Below, in pieces: positions 28,376-38,403 of a DNA stretch of 64,000 nucleotides. The notes under the pieces were generated by a model. It was not told the origin of the DNA, made no database searches, and saw only the letters and a program-made list of their open reading frames with translations. The position numbers and the translations under genes are program-made. How positions within the stretch are numbered: the stretch's first letter is position 1; the number at the start of each line of letters is the position of its first letter. This DNA is from Colwellia sp. 12G3 (lineage in GTDB: Bacteria; Pseudomonadota; Gammaproteobacteria; Enterobacterales; Alteromonadaceae). The stretch is from NCBI RefSeq assembly GCF_002836775.1, contig NZ_PJAQ01000068.1:310001-374000 (forward strand), given 5' to 3'.

Positions 28376-28938
28376 TCATCTCTCTTAATGTTTTTGTTTA
28401 GTTATGTTTTTATTTTTATATTTATATTTATACTTATATTTATACTTATATTTAGGACTATCTCTAAAGGCAGCGAGTTGGCGACGAATAGAAATGGGTA
28501 AGCTACTTATAAAATAGGTCATGACAGATCAGGTCATAAGCAGAACTCACAAAAGCAAACACTCCAACTTCTAGTAACTTTTTGTTAATAAAGCACCGAT
28601 GAAATTAAGCTTTTCTCTGTTTTAAAAAACTCAGCCAACTTATGCAATCTGTGGAAGGTCATTTGTACATCGATTTAATATCTATTATTAAAAAATGACA
28701 AAATAACACTTTTAAAACAGCTGGTTACACAAATAACAAGCAAAAACATTTTAACGTCATTATGAGAGCTCTTTGAACAAAAAAACAAAAAGTCAGATAA
28801 AAAAGTTACTTAGCTTTAATAATTTTGTTAGCATGAATTTAACCTACGCAGAGGTTAAGAAGATAAGAAGCAGAACACATTTCGACAATTCACTCATTTC
28901 ATAAAACATACCAAGCTGAGCAAAAAATAGTTCACATC
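28376..28938. promoter_or_regulatory. Divergent regulatory region between TonB receptor and CadC-like gene
   Basis: 563 bp without a gene. Immediately 5' of the receptor gene is an AT-only tract with a 12-bp periodicity (TATATTTATACT-like units, about 28407-28454). Nearer the other gene, TTAACCT-ACGCAG-AGGTTAA (28839-28845 and 28852-28858) is a perfect 7-bp inverted repeat about 80 bp before the regulator's ATG. It is a plausible operator for the winged-helix protein. No RNA gene is recognisable. Confidence 0.5.
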
Positions 28939-31167
28939 ATGCGCAATAAGTCATTCAAAATTAATCGTTATCAAGTAATCCCCTCAGAATTTAGCATTCA
29001 AATCGATGATGGCGAAAAACAATCATTACAGCCTAAATTTATCGAAGTACTGGTTTATTTAGCAAACAACCATGGTCGTGTTGTGCCAAGAAATGAACTC
29101 ATTGATCACATTTGGGGACAAGACAGTTTTGTCGGTGAAAAAAGTTTAACCAATGCTATTTGGCATTTACGTAAAACGCTCATCTGCGTGGAAGGTGAAG
29201 AAGAAATAATAAAAACCATTCGCAAAGCTGGCTATCAATTAATGGCCGAACCAAAGTGGCGAATGTCGGTGACAGGTAAGGTAGTAAATCAGGAACTAGT
29301 AGAGAGCTCTATCAATTACTCCATAGATAGCTCCATTGAAAATTCAGTCGATACTGCACAATATCAAGAACAAGGCATTAATAAAAATAGTCAATCCGAA
29401 AATTCCTCAGAAAATAGCGCCAAGAGTACTAGAGTAAATAAAATAAACAGCACCTATGTGCTACTTACGTTAATCGCCTCCTTATTAGTATTACTTTTTA
29501 TCCAGCAATTACCCGATGATGAAAGCCCAAAGATTACCGCGATTACTTCACACCCCGGCAGTGAGCTTTTTCCTGCCCCCTCACCCGATGGCCGTTTTTT
29601 GGTTTATAGCCAAGTATTAACAAATAAACCAACCAATTTATTTATGAAGGATACTCATCAAGTTGAGTTGCCGCCTAAGCAGTTAACGTTTGATAATGCT
29701 ACCGAGGGACATAGTGTTTGGAGTAACGACGGTCAATATTTGTATTTTTCTCGTAAAAATAAAACAAACAATAGCTGCCACTACATCCAATTAAAAGTAC
29801 TTAGCCAGCAAGAAAAAACGCTAGCGACTTGCCCTATGCAAGGAGGCTATTATTACCTAGATATATCCCCAGACGGTCAAACCCTTGCTGTATATAACAA
29901 AGGCGCACTAGCAAAAAGAACCGGTATTTATTTTATTGATTTAACGTCAAAAAACTTTGCTATGACGCGTTTTTCTTGTGATCGTGATTGTAAGTATAAA
30001 GATAGAGATATGGCCTTTTCTCCCGATGGTAAATATATAGCTGTTTCGAGGCGAGTGAATCGTTTAAGTGAAAATATTTATCTGATTAATCTAGAGACTA
30101 AAGAAACCGAACAACTTACTTTTGACGAAGAAGATATTGTCGGAATGTCTTGGTTTGGTGATAGCCAAAAGTTAGTCTTTGCAACACAACGCGCTGATAA
30201 TCGCTTTGGTTATGTTATAAATATTGAAAGCAGAGTAAGCCAAGCATTAAACTTAACTGGTTTTAGTTATCCAAGTATTGCCAAGCAGTCACAACAACTG
30301 TATTACCAAGAAAGAAAAGAGAACTCTTCACTGGTGAGTTTACAGCTTAATGATGCCATAGCTAGTAGCCCTTTCCCGGTATTGCAATCAAGTTTCACTT
30401 ATGAATCTCCTGATTATAGTGCTGCAACTGACTTAGTGGTATTTTCTTCTAATGAATCAGGTTTTGATGAGTTATGGTCCGCAAAATCCGATGGTAGTGC
30501 ACGCAAACAGTTAACAAATTTAAAACAAACTATTCGTTATCCTAAATGGTCACATGATGGACAAAAGGTTGCCTTTTTAGCGCCACTATCTGAAGACAGG
30601 GGAGATGGAATATATATATACTCCATTGAAAACGAGAGAGTTACCTTACTGAAAAGCCCTTTTTTACAGCATAATCGTCCAAATTGGTCATTTAATGATA
30701 AGGCCATTATCTCTGCAATCTATGGCGACAAACATACCGATCTTTATAGTATTAATATCGCTGACGCCAGTACCAATCGTCTTACTTTTGATGGTGCCCG
30801 CCATGGCGTAATGATAGCTCCCGATATTTTGCTTTATACCAAACTTAAGAAAGGTTTGTGGCAAAAAAACATCAATAAGGTCGACGCTATAGAGAAGATA
30901 ATTGATGGCAGCTTATTTAATACCTTATACGCATGGACCTATGAGAAAGGTCATGTTTTTTATCAAAAAACTTTTGATGACCACTATCAATTAATAGCCT
31001 ATGATATCGAAAAAAATATCCAAACCCCGTTGGTTAAATTGCCGTTAAACTCCATATCGCAGAGTGATAGCATTACCTACCTCGCCACTAAAGATCGCTT
31101 ACTTTATACCAGCAGTAGCTTTCCACAAGCCAATATTAAAATGATCCCAACCAGTAATTTGTTCTAA
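28939..31167 (+). CDS. CadC/ToxR-like membrane regulator with PD40 beta-propeller sensor
   Basis: 742 residues. N-terminal OmpR-type winged helix (about 1-105; LQPKFIEVLVYLANNHGRVV, then SLTNAIWHLRKTL and IIKTIRKAGYQL). A Ser/Asn/Glu-rich linker leads to a single membrane helix near 172-190 (YVLLTLIASLLVLLFIQQL). The C-terminus is a periplasmic TolB/PD40-type propeller with repeats such as PAPSPDGRFLVYSQ, ISPDGQTLAVY, FSPDGKYIAVSRR and WSHDGQKVAFLAP. This is a one-component regulator that binds DNA while anchored in the membrane and senses outside. Being divergent from the TonB receptor, it probably controls that receptor. Confidence 0.88.
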   Translation: MRNKSFKINRYQVIPSEFSIQIDDGEKQSLQPKFIEVLVYLANNHGRVVPRNELIDHIWGQDSFVGEKSLTNAIWHLRKTLICVEGEEEIIKTIRKAGYQLMAEPKWRMSVTGKVVNQELVESSINYSIDSSIENSVDTAQYQEQGINKNSQSENSSENSAKSTRVNKINSTYVLLTLIASLLVLLFIQQLPDDESPKITAITSHPGSELFPAPSPDGRFLVYSQVLTNKPTNLFMKDTHQVELPPKQLTFDNATEGHSVWSNDGQYLYFSRKNKTNNSCHYIQLKVLSQQEKTLATCPMQGGYYYLDISPDGQTLAVYNKGALAKRTGIYFIDLTSKNFAMTRFSCDRDCKYKDRDMAFSPDGKYIAVSRRVNRLSENIYLINLETKETEQLTFDEEDIVGMSWFGDSQKLVFATQRADNRFGYVINIESRVSQALNLTGFSYPSIAKQSQQLYYQERKENSSLVSLQLNDAIASSPFPVLQSSFTYESPDYSAATDLVVFSSNESGFDELWSAKSDGSARKQLTNLKQTIRYPKWSHDGQKVAFLAPLSEDRGDGIYIYSIENERVTLLKSPFLQHNRPNWSFNDKAIISAIYGDKHTDLYSINIADASTNRLTFDGARHGVMIAPDILLYTKLKKGLWQKNINKVDAIEKIIDGSLFNTLYAWTYEKGHVFYQKTFDDHYQLIAYDIEKNIQTPLVKLPLNSISQSDSITYLATKDRLLYTSSSFPQANIKMIPTSNLF

Positions 31168-31231
31168 TTATGCAAGTATTCAAGCGCTCAGTGATAAAGG
31201 GTCATCTGTAAAAGATAATACTAAGCAAATA

Positions 31232-31268
31232 AAAAGGCCAACAAATGTGAATCATGTGTTGGCCTTTT
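31232..31268. terminator. Bidirectional rho-independent terminator
   Basis: A 12-bp stem (AAAAGGCCAACA / TGTTGGCCTTTT) between the CadC-like gene and the convergent parC gene. Confidence 0.88.
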
Positions 31269-31339
31269 AGTGATATCGTTGCAGCTAGTTATGTTTTTGA
31301 CACTAGAATACGACTTATCATTTATAAACTGTAATGGCT

Positions 31340-33640
31340 CTACTCACTCGTTTGAGTGACTTCATCATCACTTGTATTAACGTCTGTAGCACCTTCCAGT
31401 TCAATGGCTGTGACACGTTGTAAGCCTCTAGGTAGTTTATTACCACGACGACCTCGTTCACCTTTATAATGCTCGATATCAGCCGTTTTTAAGGTAAGTT
31501 TACGTTTACCTGCATGCAAGGTAATTGCTGCGCCTTCCGGAATGATACAAAGTAAACTAACAAACTCTTCCCGTGTTTTTGATCGTGCCGCAGGGATATT
31601 AATTATCTTATTACCTTTACCTTTACTGAGTACAGGTAAGTTTTTAACAGGAAAAACTAACATTCGTCCTTCACTGGTAATCGTAAGACAGTTATCACTT
31701 TCAATATTATTAATATATGTTGGCGCCATCACTTTAGCGGCTTCAGGCAAACTAATTAATGCCTTACCATTTTTATTGCGACTGACCATATCAGCAAAGC
31801 TGCTGACAAAACCATAACCCGCATCACTGACTAATAAGTACTTAGCATCGTCATCCGACATGATGCTATGTACAAAAGCTTTGCCTGGCGAAATATTGAA
31901 GCGCCCTGTTAATGGCTCTCCTTGAGATCGAGCCGTTGGAAGGGTATGAGCGTCAGTAGTAAATGCACGACCATCTGAGCCGATAAAGACGACAGGACGA
32001 TTACTTCGCCCTTTTGAGGCACATAAGTAACTGTCACCCGCTTTATAACTTAAACTGGTAGGATCAATATCATGACCTTTAGCACAACGAGCCCAACCTT
32101 TTTCAGATACCACAACAGTTACCTGTTCACTTGGCACTAAATCTTTTTCGGTTAATGCTTTTGATTCGCTACGTTCAACTAATTGAGAACGACGATCATC
32201 ACCATAGAGTTCTGCTGCTTCAAGAATCTCTTTTTTCATCAGCGTACTCATACGCGCTTTTGAATTAAGGATTTTTTCTAAGTACTCTTGCTCAATATGT
32301 AATTCATCTTGCTCTGCACGAATTTTAAATTCTTCAAGCTTGGCAAGTTGACGTAATTTAATCTCTAAAATCGAATGAGCTTGCGTGTCTGATAAGGAAA
32401 ATCGAGACATCAACTCTGCTTTGGGGTTATCAAAGCTACGGATTATTTCAATGACTTCATCAATGTTTAAGTAAGCAACTAATAAACCATCAAGAATATG
32501 CAAGCGAGCCAATACTTTATCTAAACGATACTGCAAACGACGACGAACTGTTTCACGGCGATACTCAAGCCATTCAGATAAAATAACCAGTAAATTTTTA
32601 ACCGCCGGACGATTATCTAAACCTATCATGTTGATATTAACGCGATAGCTTTTTTCTAAATCAGTACTGGCAAATAAGTGCTGCATTAACTGTTCAACAT
32701 CAACGCGATTTGAACGTGGGATAATAACAAGGCGAACCGGGTTTTCGTGATCCGACTCATCACGAAGATCAACAACCATAGGCAGTTTTTTCGCTGTCAT
32801 TTGACCAGCAATTTGCTCTAATATTTTGCCGCCAGATGCTTGATGAGGCAGTGAGGTAATGACAATATCACCTTGTTCAACATCATAAACAGCACGCATT
32901 CTGATGCTACCGCGCCCCGTTTGGTAAATTTTTTCAATTTCAGCTTTCGGGGTAATAATTTCAGCGTCTGTTGGATAATCAGGTCCTTTGACAAACTCGA
33001 GTAAATCACTGACTTCTGCTTTAGGATTTTCAATTAAGTGCACACAGGCATCAGCTACTTCACGTACATTGTGTGGAGGAATATCGGTTGCCATACCCAC
33101 GGCAATACCGGTAATACCATTCAGCAAAATATGAGGTAAACGCGCAGGCAGTGTTTTAGGCTCTTGCATGGTGCCATCAAAGTTTGGCTGCCAATCAACA
33201 GTGCCTTGCCCTAATTCAGCGAGCAGGACTTCACTAAAGCGTGATAATCGAGACTCGGTATAACGCATTGCAGCAAACGATTTAGGATCATCAGGTGCAC
33301 CCCAGTTTCCTTGACCATCGACTAAGGGATAACGATAAGAAAAGGGTTGCGCCATCAACACCATAGCTTCATAACAAGCACTATCGCCATGAGGATGAAA
33401 TTTACCCAATACATCACCAACAGTACGTGCTGATTTTTTATATTTAGCCGTCGCAGATAAACCAAGCTCTGACATTGCATAAACGATACGTCTTTGTACG
33501 GGTTTTAAGCCATCACCAATATGTGGCAAAGCTCGATCCATAATTACGTACATGGAGTAGTTTAAATAAGCATCTTCAGTAAAACGCCTTAATGGGACTT
33601 GTTCTACTCCATCAAGGCTATATTCGAGCGCATCTGACAT
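31340..33640 (-). CDS. parC: DNA topoisomerase IV subunit A
   Basis: 766 residues, usual length for ParC. Contains [20 protein letters not shown], catalytic Y127 ([11 protein letters not shown]) and the fluoroquinolone region [13 protein letters not shown]. Residues S87 and E91 correspond to the sensitive-type Ser80 and Glu84 of E. coli ParC. The C-terminal domain has the degenerate beta-pinwheel repeats. Topoisomerase IV unlinks daughter chromosomes. Its partner parE lies 7.7 kb away on the same strand. The intervening genes (diguanylate cyclases, arsenate genes, YibH/YibI-like pair) are accessory relative to the common parE-parC neighbourhood. The ATG is followed by the conserved [20 protein letters not shown]. 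Confidence 0.97.
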   Translation of the reverse strand: MSDALEYSLDGVEQVPLRRFTEDAYLNYSMYVIMDRALPHIGDGLKPVQRRIVYAMSELGLSATAKYKKSARTVGDVLGKFHPHGDSACYEAMVLMAQPFSYRYPLVDGQGNWGAPDDPKSFAAMRYTESRLSRFSEVLLAELGQGTVDWQPNFDGTMQEPKTLPARLPHILLNGITGIAVGMATDIPPHNVREVADACVHLIENPKAEVSDLLEFVKGPDYPTDAEIITPKAEIEKIYQTGRGSIRMRAVYDVEQGDIVITSLPHQASGGKILEQIAGQMTAKKLPMVVDLRDESDHENPVRLVIIPRSNRVDVEQLMQHLFASTDLEKSYRVNINMIGLDNRPAVKNLLVILSEWLEYRRETVRRRLQYRLDKVLARLHILDGLLVAYLNIDEVIEIIRSFDNPKAELMSRFSLSDTQAHSILEIKLRQLAKLEEFKIRAEQDELHIEQEYLEKILNSKARMSTLMKKEILEAAELYGDDRRSQLVERSESKALTEKDLVPSEQVTVVVSEKGWARCAKGHDIDPTSLSYKAGDSYLCASKGRSNRPVVFIGSDGRAFTTDAHTLPTARSQGEPLTGRFNISPGKAFVHSIMSDDDAKYLLVSDAGYGFVSSFADMVSRNKNGKALISLPEAAKVMAPTYINNIESDNCLTITSEGRMLVFPVKNLPVLSKGKGNKIINIPAARSKTREEFVSLLCIIPEGAAITLHAGKRKLTLKTADIEHYKGERGRRGNKLPRGLQRVTAIELEGATDVNTSDDEVTQTSE

Positions 33641-33850
33641 GAATTGGTTTTCCTGATATGGCGAGTCTAATTATTTGTATTTTTTAAGATTATGGCTTTG
33701 CTTATACCTTTAGCTAGGGTAGCCAATCATAACCTGATGGTAACGGCTATAGCTTATCTGATTATGTGCTTAGACAAAATAGGTAAAGTAACAAAAGGGT
33801 TAATAATACCCAGTCTATTAAGTAATTTCCCACCAGCGATAGCTAACAGC

Positions 33851-35179
33851 TTAGATGTCAGGCATTGATTGGACAAAATCGGTATTAGCCCGTCTTTCTT
33901 GTACAGCGGCAATATCCTGATAACAAACAACTGTATTTCGTCCTTGTTCTTTCGCTTGATACATAGCTAGGTCTGCACCATGCAATAAATCGTCAAAAGT
34001 CATTTGATTATCCTTCATAGTTGCAACACCAACACTAATCGTTACTTTACTTTGCAACATTATCGGTGAAAAGTCGTATTGTGCTATTTTGTCATTAATA
34101 CGCATGGCAATAGCTTTCGCTTTATTACTGTCTGCAAAAGGCAATAATGCAACAAATTCCTCTCCGCCTAAACGAGAAAATATATCACGAGTGCGCATAG
34201 TTTCTTTAACTAACTGAGACACTGTCACTAATATTTGATCTCCAACCTGATGACCAAAATTGTCATTAATCTTTTTAAAGTGATCTAAGTCCAATAATAA
34301 CACGGATAATTCGGCTGGTTGGGAGGCAAAACTGGTCACCATTTGCTCGCCTTTTTCAAACAAAGCACTTCGGTTGGCTAAGCCGGTTAAAGCGTCTGTT
34401 CGAGTCAGTCGAATAAGTTTATTACGTATTCTTAACTGTCTGAAAAAAAGCAAGACAAAGACAATTGCCGTACTAATAATCAGAGTGAAATTGTATTGCT
34501 GTACAGATTTTTCGTCCTGTACTTCAGCAACTCGGCGAATTTGCAATTCATTTTGACTTTCCATCAAAGCGTTATTGGCTTTTTTACCATTTACTTCAAA
34601 CGATTGTTCTAAGGAAGCAATCATAGCCACGCGCTTATTTTCACGATAAATATAATACTTTTTCAAGTAGGACTTTTTCTCTAGATAAGCTAATTCATAT
34701 TCACCTTGCCTAGCGTAGTGTTCTGCTAAGAGTAAATGCAGTTGTAAAAAATCAGGTTGCGCTAATTGTTGCTCGGATATTTGGTCCGATAATTTACCTG
34801 CTCGCTGCAAAAGAGCGATAACATCAGCACTATCAGCATCTTTTCCATTGGTATTTGCCTGTAACAACGCTTGCGCTATTAATAGTAAGTACTGCTCGGC
34901 GGCATTACGTGTTGCCTTCGACTCGGTCAATTGGGTCAGTACTATTTCAACTTGCTGATTATTGATGGTTGTTAGCTTTAATTGAGACATCAAAGCGAGT
35001 AAATTGGTATTGATGGGTAATATCTCCATTACGGGGATATTTAATACCTTATTACTCGTTTTTTTCTCTGTTACTGCGGGCACATTAGCAGGCTCGCTAG
35101 CCTGACAAGTCAATGTAAAAACCAATGGTAGAAGTAATATTCTCAACATACTTTGACTGAAAAACGTCACGGTCCGCAT
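33851..35179 (-). CDS. Membrane diguanylate cyclase (GGDEF) with helical sensor
   Basis: 442 residues: signal peptide ending at the TCQA-type site near residue 27, a helical periplasmic domain probably of TPR type (about 45-215), one membrane helix near 230-245, and a GGDEF domain. The active site GGEEF is at residues 338-342. An inhibitory I-site RTRD lies five residues before it, so the enzyme is expected to make c-di-GMP under product inhibition. It overlaps the 3' end of the next upstream cyclase gene by 13 bp, so both are made together, an unusual tandem. The signal sensed is not evident. Confidence 0.9.
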   Translation of the reverse strand: MRTVTFFSQSMLRILLLPLVFTLTCQASEPANVPAVTEKKTSNKVLNIPVMEILPINTNLLALMSQLKLTTINNQQVEIVLTQLTESKATRNAAEQYLLLIAQALLQANTNGKDADSADVIALLQRAGKLSDQISEQQLAQPDFLQLHLLLAEHYARQGEYELAYLEKKSYLKKYYIYRENKRVAMIASLEQSFEVNGKKANNALMESQNELQIRRVAEVQDEKSVQQYNFTLIISTAIVFVLLFFRQLRIRNKLIRLTRTDALTGLANRSALFEKGEQMVTSFASQPAELSVLLLDLDHFKKINDNFGHQVGDQILVTVSQLVKETMRTRDIFSRLGGEEFVALLPFADSNKAKAIAMRINDKIAQYDFSPIMLQSKVTISVGVATMKDNQMTFDDLLHGADLAMYQAKEQGRNTVVCYQDIAAVQERRANTDFVQSMPDI

Positions 35180-37080
35180 ACCTTGTTTCTTCCTGTTATT
35201 TTCGCTTGATAAAGCTGTGCGTCGGCCCGTTTTATCAAGCTGATTAAATCCTTATCATCTTCTAAGGTCGCTACGCCAATACTAACAGTGACTTTTTCAA
35301 GGTTGTTAAACGGCCATTGGTATTCATTTATACTTAAGCGAATACGTTCCCCTATTGCCATTGCTGATTTTATGGTAGTTTTCGGTAAACAAATCATAAA
35401 CTCTTCACCGCCATAACGTCCAAAGATATCACTTTTTCGCATCATATTAACGCCAAGGGAGGCTACTTGCGCTAAGACTTTATCGGCGACACTATGGCCA
35501 AAACTATCATTGATGTTTTTAAAATGATCGATATCTATCATCAATATACTTAAATGAACTTGCTGGGTTTTGGCAAACTTAAAAGCCTTATGAGACTTAA
35601 CCATTAAACTACGCCTATTGGCCGCCCCAGTAAGAGTATCAATATTGGAAGCAACTTTAAGCTTGTGCTGACTTTGAATTAACTTCACCAGAACCCAAGC
35701 AAAACATAAAGCCACTAAAGCACTAATGATGAGGTAAGCACGTTGCTCTTTATTTTCTAAATTGGCTTGATGTAAACTGGCTTCATGCAATATTTTTTGG
35801 TTGTATAATATCTTACTTTGCTTATCTGCTTTTTCCGCTTCAAGTCTAAGACGAACTTGCGCAATAGATCGGTTATCTTCCTTTTCATATAACTTATCTG
35901 TTAAGGCTATCACTCTTGACTTTGTTTGATAAGCTTGTTGGAATTGCCCTTGTTTATAATAAACAGCCGCTTTAAGGTTGATAATACCGACATAAACCTC
36001 CTTTTTCACTTGAGGCATTTCTTGGTGATTAGCTAATATTTTTTCAATATGCTTTATGCTTATCAGTACTTCATCAAAGCGTTCTAATTCATACAAAATA
36101 TTAGCTTCATCAATATAAAACTGTAACCGAAAATCGAGATTCTCTGTGAACTGTAAATACTGCTTAGCCATCAATAAATATTGATATGCCATATCAGGAT
36201 TACTGTCTAATTTCGTTAGATGTGCCCAAGACAGACCTGAATAAACAGTAAACATATTATCACTTGGCGTATCTTTATTTGACTCTGCGATAATCGTTTC
36301 AAATACAGTTATCGCTTGCTCATAATCCTCATTATAAGTCTGGGCCATGGCAATATTAATTAAGCTGTTATGTGCAGCTAATAACATACCAGCCTTTTTA
36401 AAGTGTACATATGATTGCTGATAATAAGCCATTGACTGCTCATCTTGCATTAGATGAGAATAAATAATGCCCAATTCTGTATTAACAGTGCCTTTAAGCT
36501 CTTCATCATCGGTTTGCCCGGCAATGTTATAGGCATCATTGAGTAAAACTAAAGAACGCTTATAGTCATCCGTTAAATAGGCAATAGCCCCTAAATTAAT
36601 AAGGCCTGAAGCAACCTGGACTTTATTATGCAATGATTCCGCAACTTCCAAACCCTTTTTATACTCTTTAGTCGCTTGACTAATATCACCCAAGCTCTCA
36701 AAAGCAAAACCTTTTAAATATAATATTTCACTAATTAATATACTTGGACTGGCTAGCCTTTTTGCTATGGAAAGGCCTTTGTTGGCCATTTTTTTGGCTG
36801 TACTGTATTTATTCTGCTCAATATATATCTCTGTAACTAGTTTGAAATATAATAAGTTTTGCTCAATGGTAAGGGCATCAAGCAAGTCTTCATAAACAGT
36901 TAACTGTTTGAGGGAGAGTACTAGGTCAGTTTTTTTAAGCTCTTTGACCTCTTCTGCCACGACATTAAATTTTTTCAGGTCGACACTTTGTTGTGCAACA
37001 CTAAGCATCGGCAATAGTAGGCAAACAATAGTGATAAAAATTTGTATCGCTTGAACGTTTTTTTTAGCAAAGCACAACAA
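35167..37080 (-). CDS. TPR-containing membrane diguanylate cyclase
   Basis: 637 residues: signal peptide (about 1-29), then a long tandem of TPR motifs (about 35-420; for example YLKGFAFESLGDISQATKEY and ELGIIYSHLMQDEQSMAYYQ), a coiled stretch, a membrane helix near 450-468, and GGDEF. The active site GGEEF is intact (DIFGRYGGEEFMICL), with an RKSD I-site five residues before. The topology puts the TPR array in the periplasm. It is the first gene of a two-cyclase operon, its end overlapping the second by 13 bp. The similar architecture suggests an old duplication with divergence of the sensor. Confidence 0.9.
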   Translation of the reverse strand: MLCFAKKNVQAIQIFITIVCLLLPMLSVAQQSVDLKKFNVVAEEVKELKKTDLVLSLKQLTVYEDLLDALTIEQNLLYFKLVTEIYIEQNKYSTAKKMANKGLSIAKRLASPSILISEILYLKGFAFESLGDISQATKEYKKGLEVAESLHNKVQVASGLINLGAIAYLTDDYKRSLVLLNDAYNIAGQTDDEELKGTVNTELGIIYSHLMQDEQSMAYYQQSYVHFKKAGMLLAAHNSLINIAMAQTYNEDYEQAITVFETIIAESNKDTPSDNMFTVYSGLSWAHLTKLDSNPDMAYQYLLMAKQYLQFTENLDFRLQFYIDEANILYELERFDEVLISIKHIEKILANHQEMPQVKKEVYVGIINLKAAVYYKQGQFQQAYQTKSRVIALTDKLYEKEDNRSIAQVRLRLEAEKADKQSKILYNQKILHEASLHQANLENKEQRAYLIISALVALCFAWVLVKLIQSQHKLKVASNIDTLTGAANRRSLMVKSHKAFKFAKTQQVHLSILMIDIDHFKNINDSFGHSVADKVLAQVASLGVNMMRKSDIFGRYGGEEFMICLPKTTIKSAMAIGERIRLSINEYQWPFNNLEKVTVSIGVATLEDDKDLISLIKRADAQLYQAKITGRNKVCGP

Positions 37081-37181
37081 ACAGAGATTCCTTAAATAAG
37101 CAGAGCAGCACTGGACGATAAATGTGATTTAAAGAGTATAAAACGAATTGCCCCGAGAGTTAAACCGTAATATTTACCTAT

Positions 37182-38402
37182 TCATGCTATTTTTCGAACA
37201 AAATTACTGGCGAGTAAAGTGAATATGAAAGCAAAAGACATGCAGGCAAATAAACCTAACTGCTGATAGATTAGCCCTGAAAGTACAGTACCAAGCAACC
37301 TACCCATGGCATTGGCCATGTAATAAAAACCAACGTCCATCGATACTCCTTCATCTCTAGCAAGCGCGACAATGAGGTAACTATGCAGTGATGAATTCAT
37401 CGCAAAAACAGCACCAAAGATAAAAAGCCCTATGATCAGTACTTCATTACTTTGCGGGAAAATATAGATAGCGATACATAAAATAGACGTTACCAGTGCC
37501 AGCAATACTGACCAATGTATTACTTGCTGATGTGAGCCTTTTTCTACTCCACCACTAAGAAGGGAGAGGATCTTTGGCGCATTAGCTTGAATAACACCAT
37601 AAAAGATAATCCAACAAGCGAGAAAAGTACCAACAGCTTGATGCTGCCAATTTAACTGACTTGCCAAATAAACAGGTAAAGCTATGACAAACCAAACATC
37701 ACGCCCTGCAAACAAGCATAATCGCGCTGCGGATAAATAATTCAGCGATGCATTCTTTGAAAATAACTGACTAAATTTGGCTTTATAACGGGTTTTCCCT
37801 ATATCGCCACGCAACATAGGGAAAGTACTCAAAGCAACAATGGCTAACGCTACAGCCATTAAAAGTACTGACAATTGAAAGTCAAAAGTAGTGAGTAACA
37901 AACCACCGAGAAAAAAACCTACGCCTTTAAGCGTATTTTTTGAGCCAGTAAGTAAAGCCACCCAAGTGAATAGCTTGTTATCTGTTTCTTCACTATCGAC
38001 TTTGGTTACCAGTAACTTAATGCTCGATTTAGCGCTCATTTTGTTCAGGTCTTTCGCAATGCCCGACAGTGCTTGAGCAAACATGACGTAAGCAACCGTT
38101 AAGTATTCACTCGGCAACGCTAACATCACCAAGGCCAACATCTGGATAATGATGCCAATTAGCATGGTTTTATTTAAACCAATGCGAGCACCGAGCCAAC
38201 CACCAACCAGATTAGTGATGACACCAAACACCTCATAAAGAATGAATAATGTCGCTAACGCAAATGGGCTATAACCTAACTGGTAAAAATACAGCAACAC
38301 CAACATACGTAATGCGCCATCGGTCAAGGTAAATGCCCAATAGTTAGCGGTGATGGCTATGTATTTTTTTACCGGCTGTGATAAAGAACTAAATGATCCC
38401 AA
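37182..38402 (-). CDS. arsJ: Organoarsenical efflux MFS transporter ArsJ
   Basis: 406 residues, 12 membrane helices. The N-terminus KYIAITANYWAFTLTDGALR and the loop ALSGIAKDLNKMSAKSSIK are characteristic of ArsJ, which exports 1-arseno-3-phosphoglycerate, the unstable product formed when GAPDH uses arsenate instead of phosphate. The gene follows the GAPDH gene with one base between stop and start, exactly the known arsenate-resistance pair. The start is a TTG (38402-38400). No in-frame ATG occurs before residue ~33, so translation is presumably coupled to the GAPDH stop. No arsR, arsC or arsB is in the window. Confidence 0.93.
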   Translation of the reverse strand: MGSFSSLSQPVKKYIAITANYWAFTLTDGALRMLVLLYFYQLGYSPFALATLFILYEVFGVITNLVGGWLGARIGLNKTMLIGIIIQMLALVMLALPSEYLTVAYVMFAQALSGIAKDLNKMSAKSSIKLLVTKVDSEETDNKLFTWVALLTGSKNTLKGVGFFLGGLLLTTFDFQLSVLLMAVALAIVALSTFPMLRGDIGKTRYKAKFSQLFSKNASLNYLSAARLCLFAGRDVWFVIALPVYLASQLNWQHQAVGTFLACWIIFYGVIQANAPKILSLLSGGVEKGSHQQVIHWSVLLALVTSILCIAIYIFPQSNEVLIIGLFIFGAVFAMNSSLHSYLIVALARDEGVSMDVGFYYMANAMGRLLGTVLSGLIYQQLGLFACMSFAFIFTLLASNFVRKIA

Positions 38403-38403
38403 A

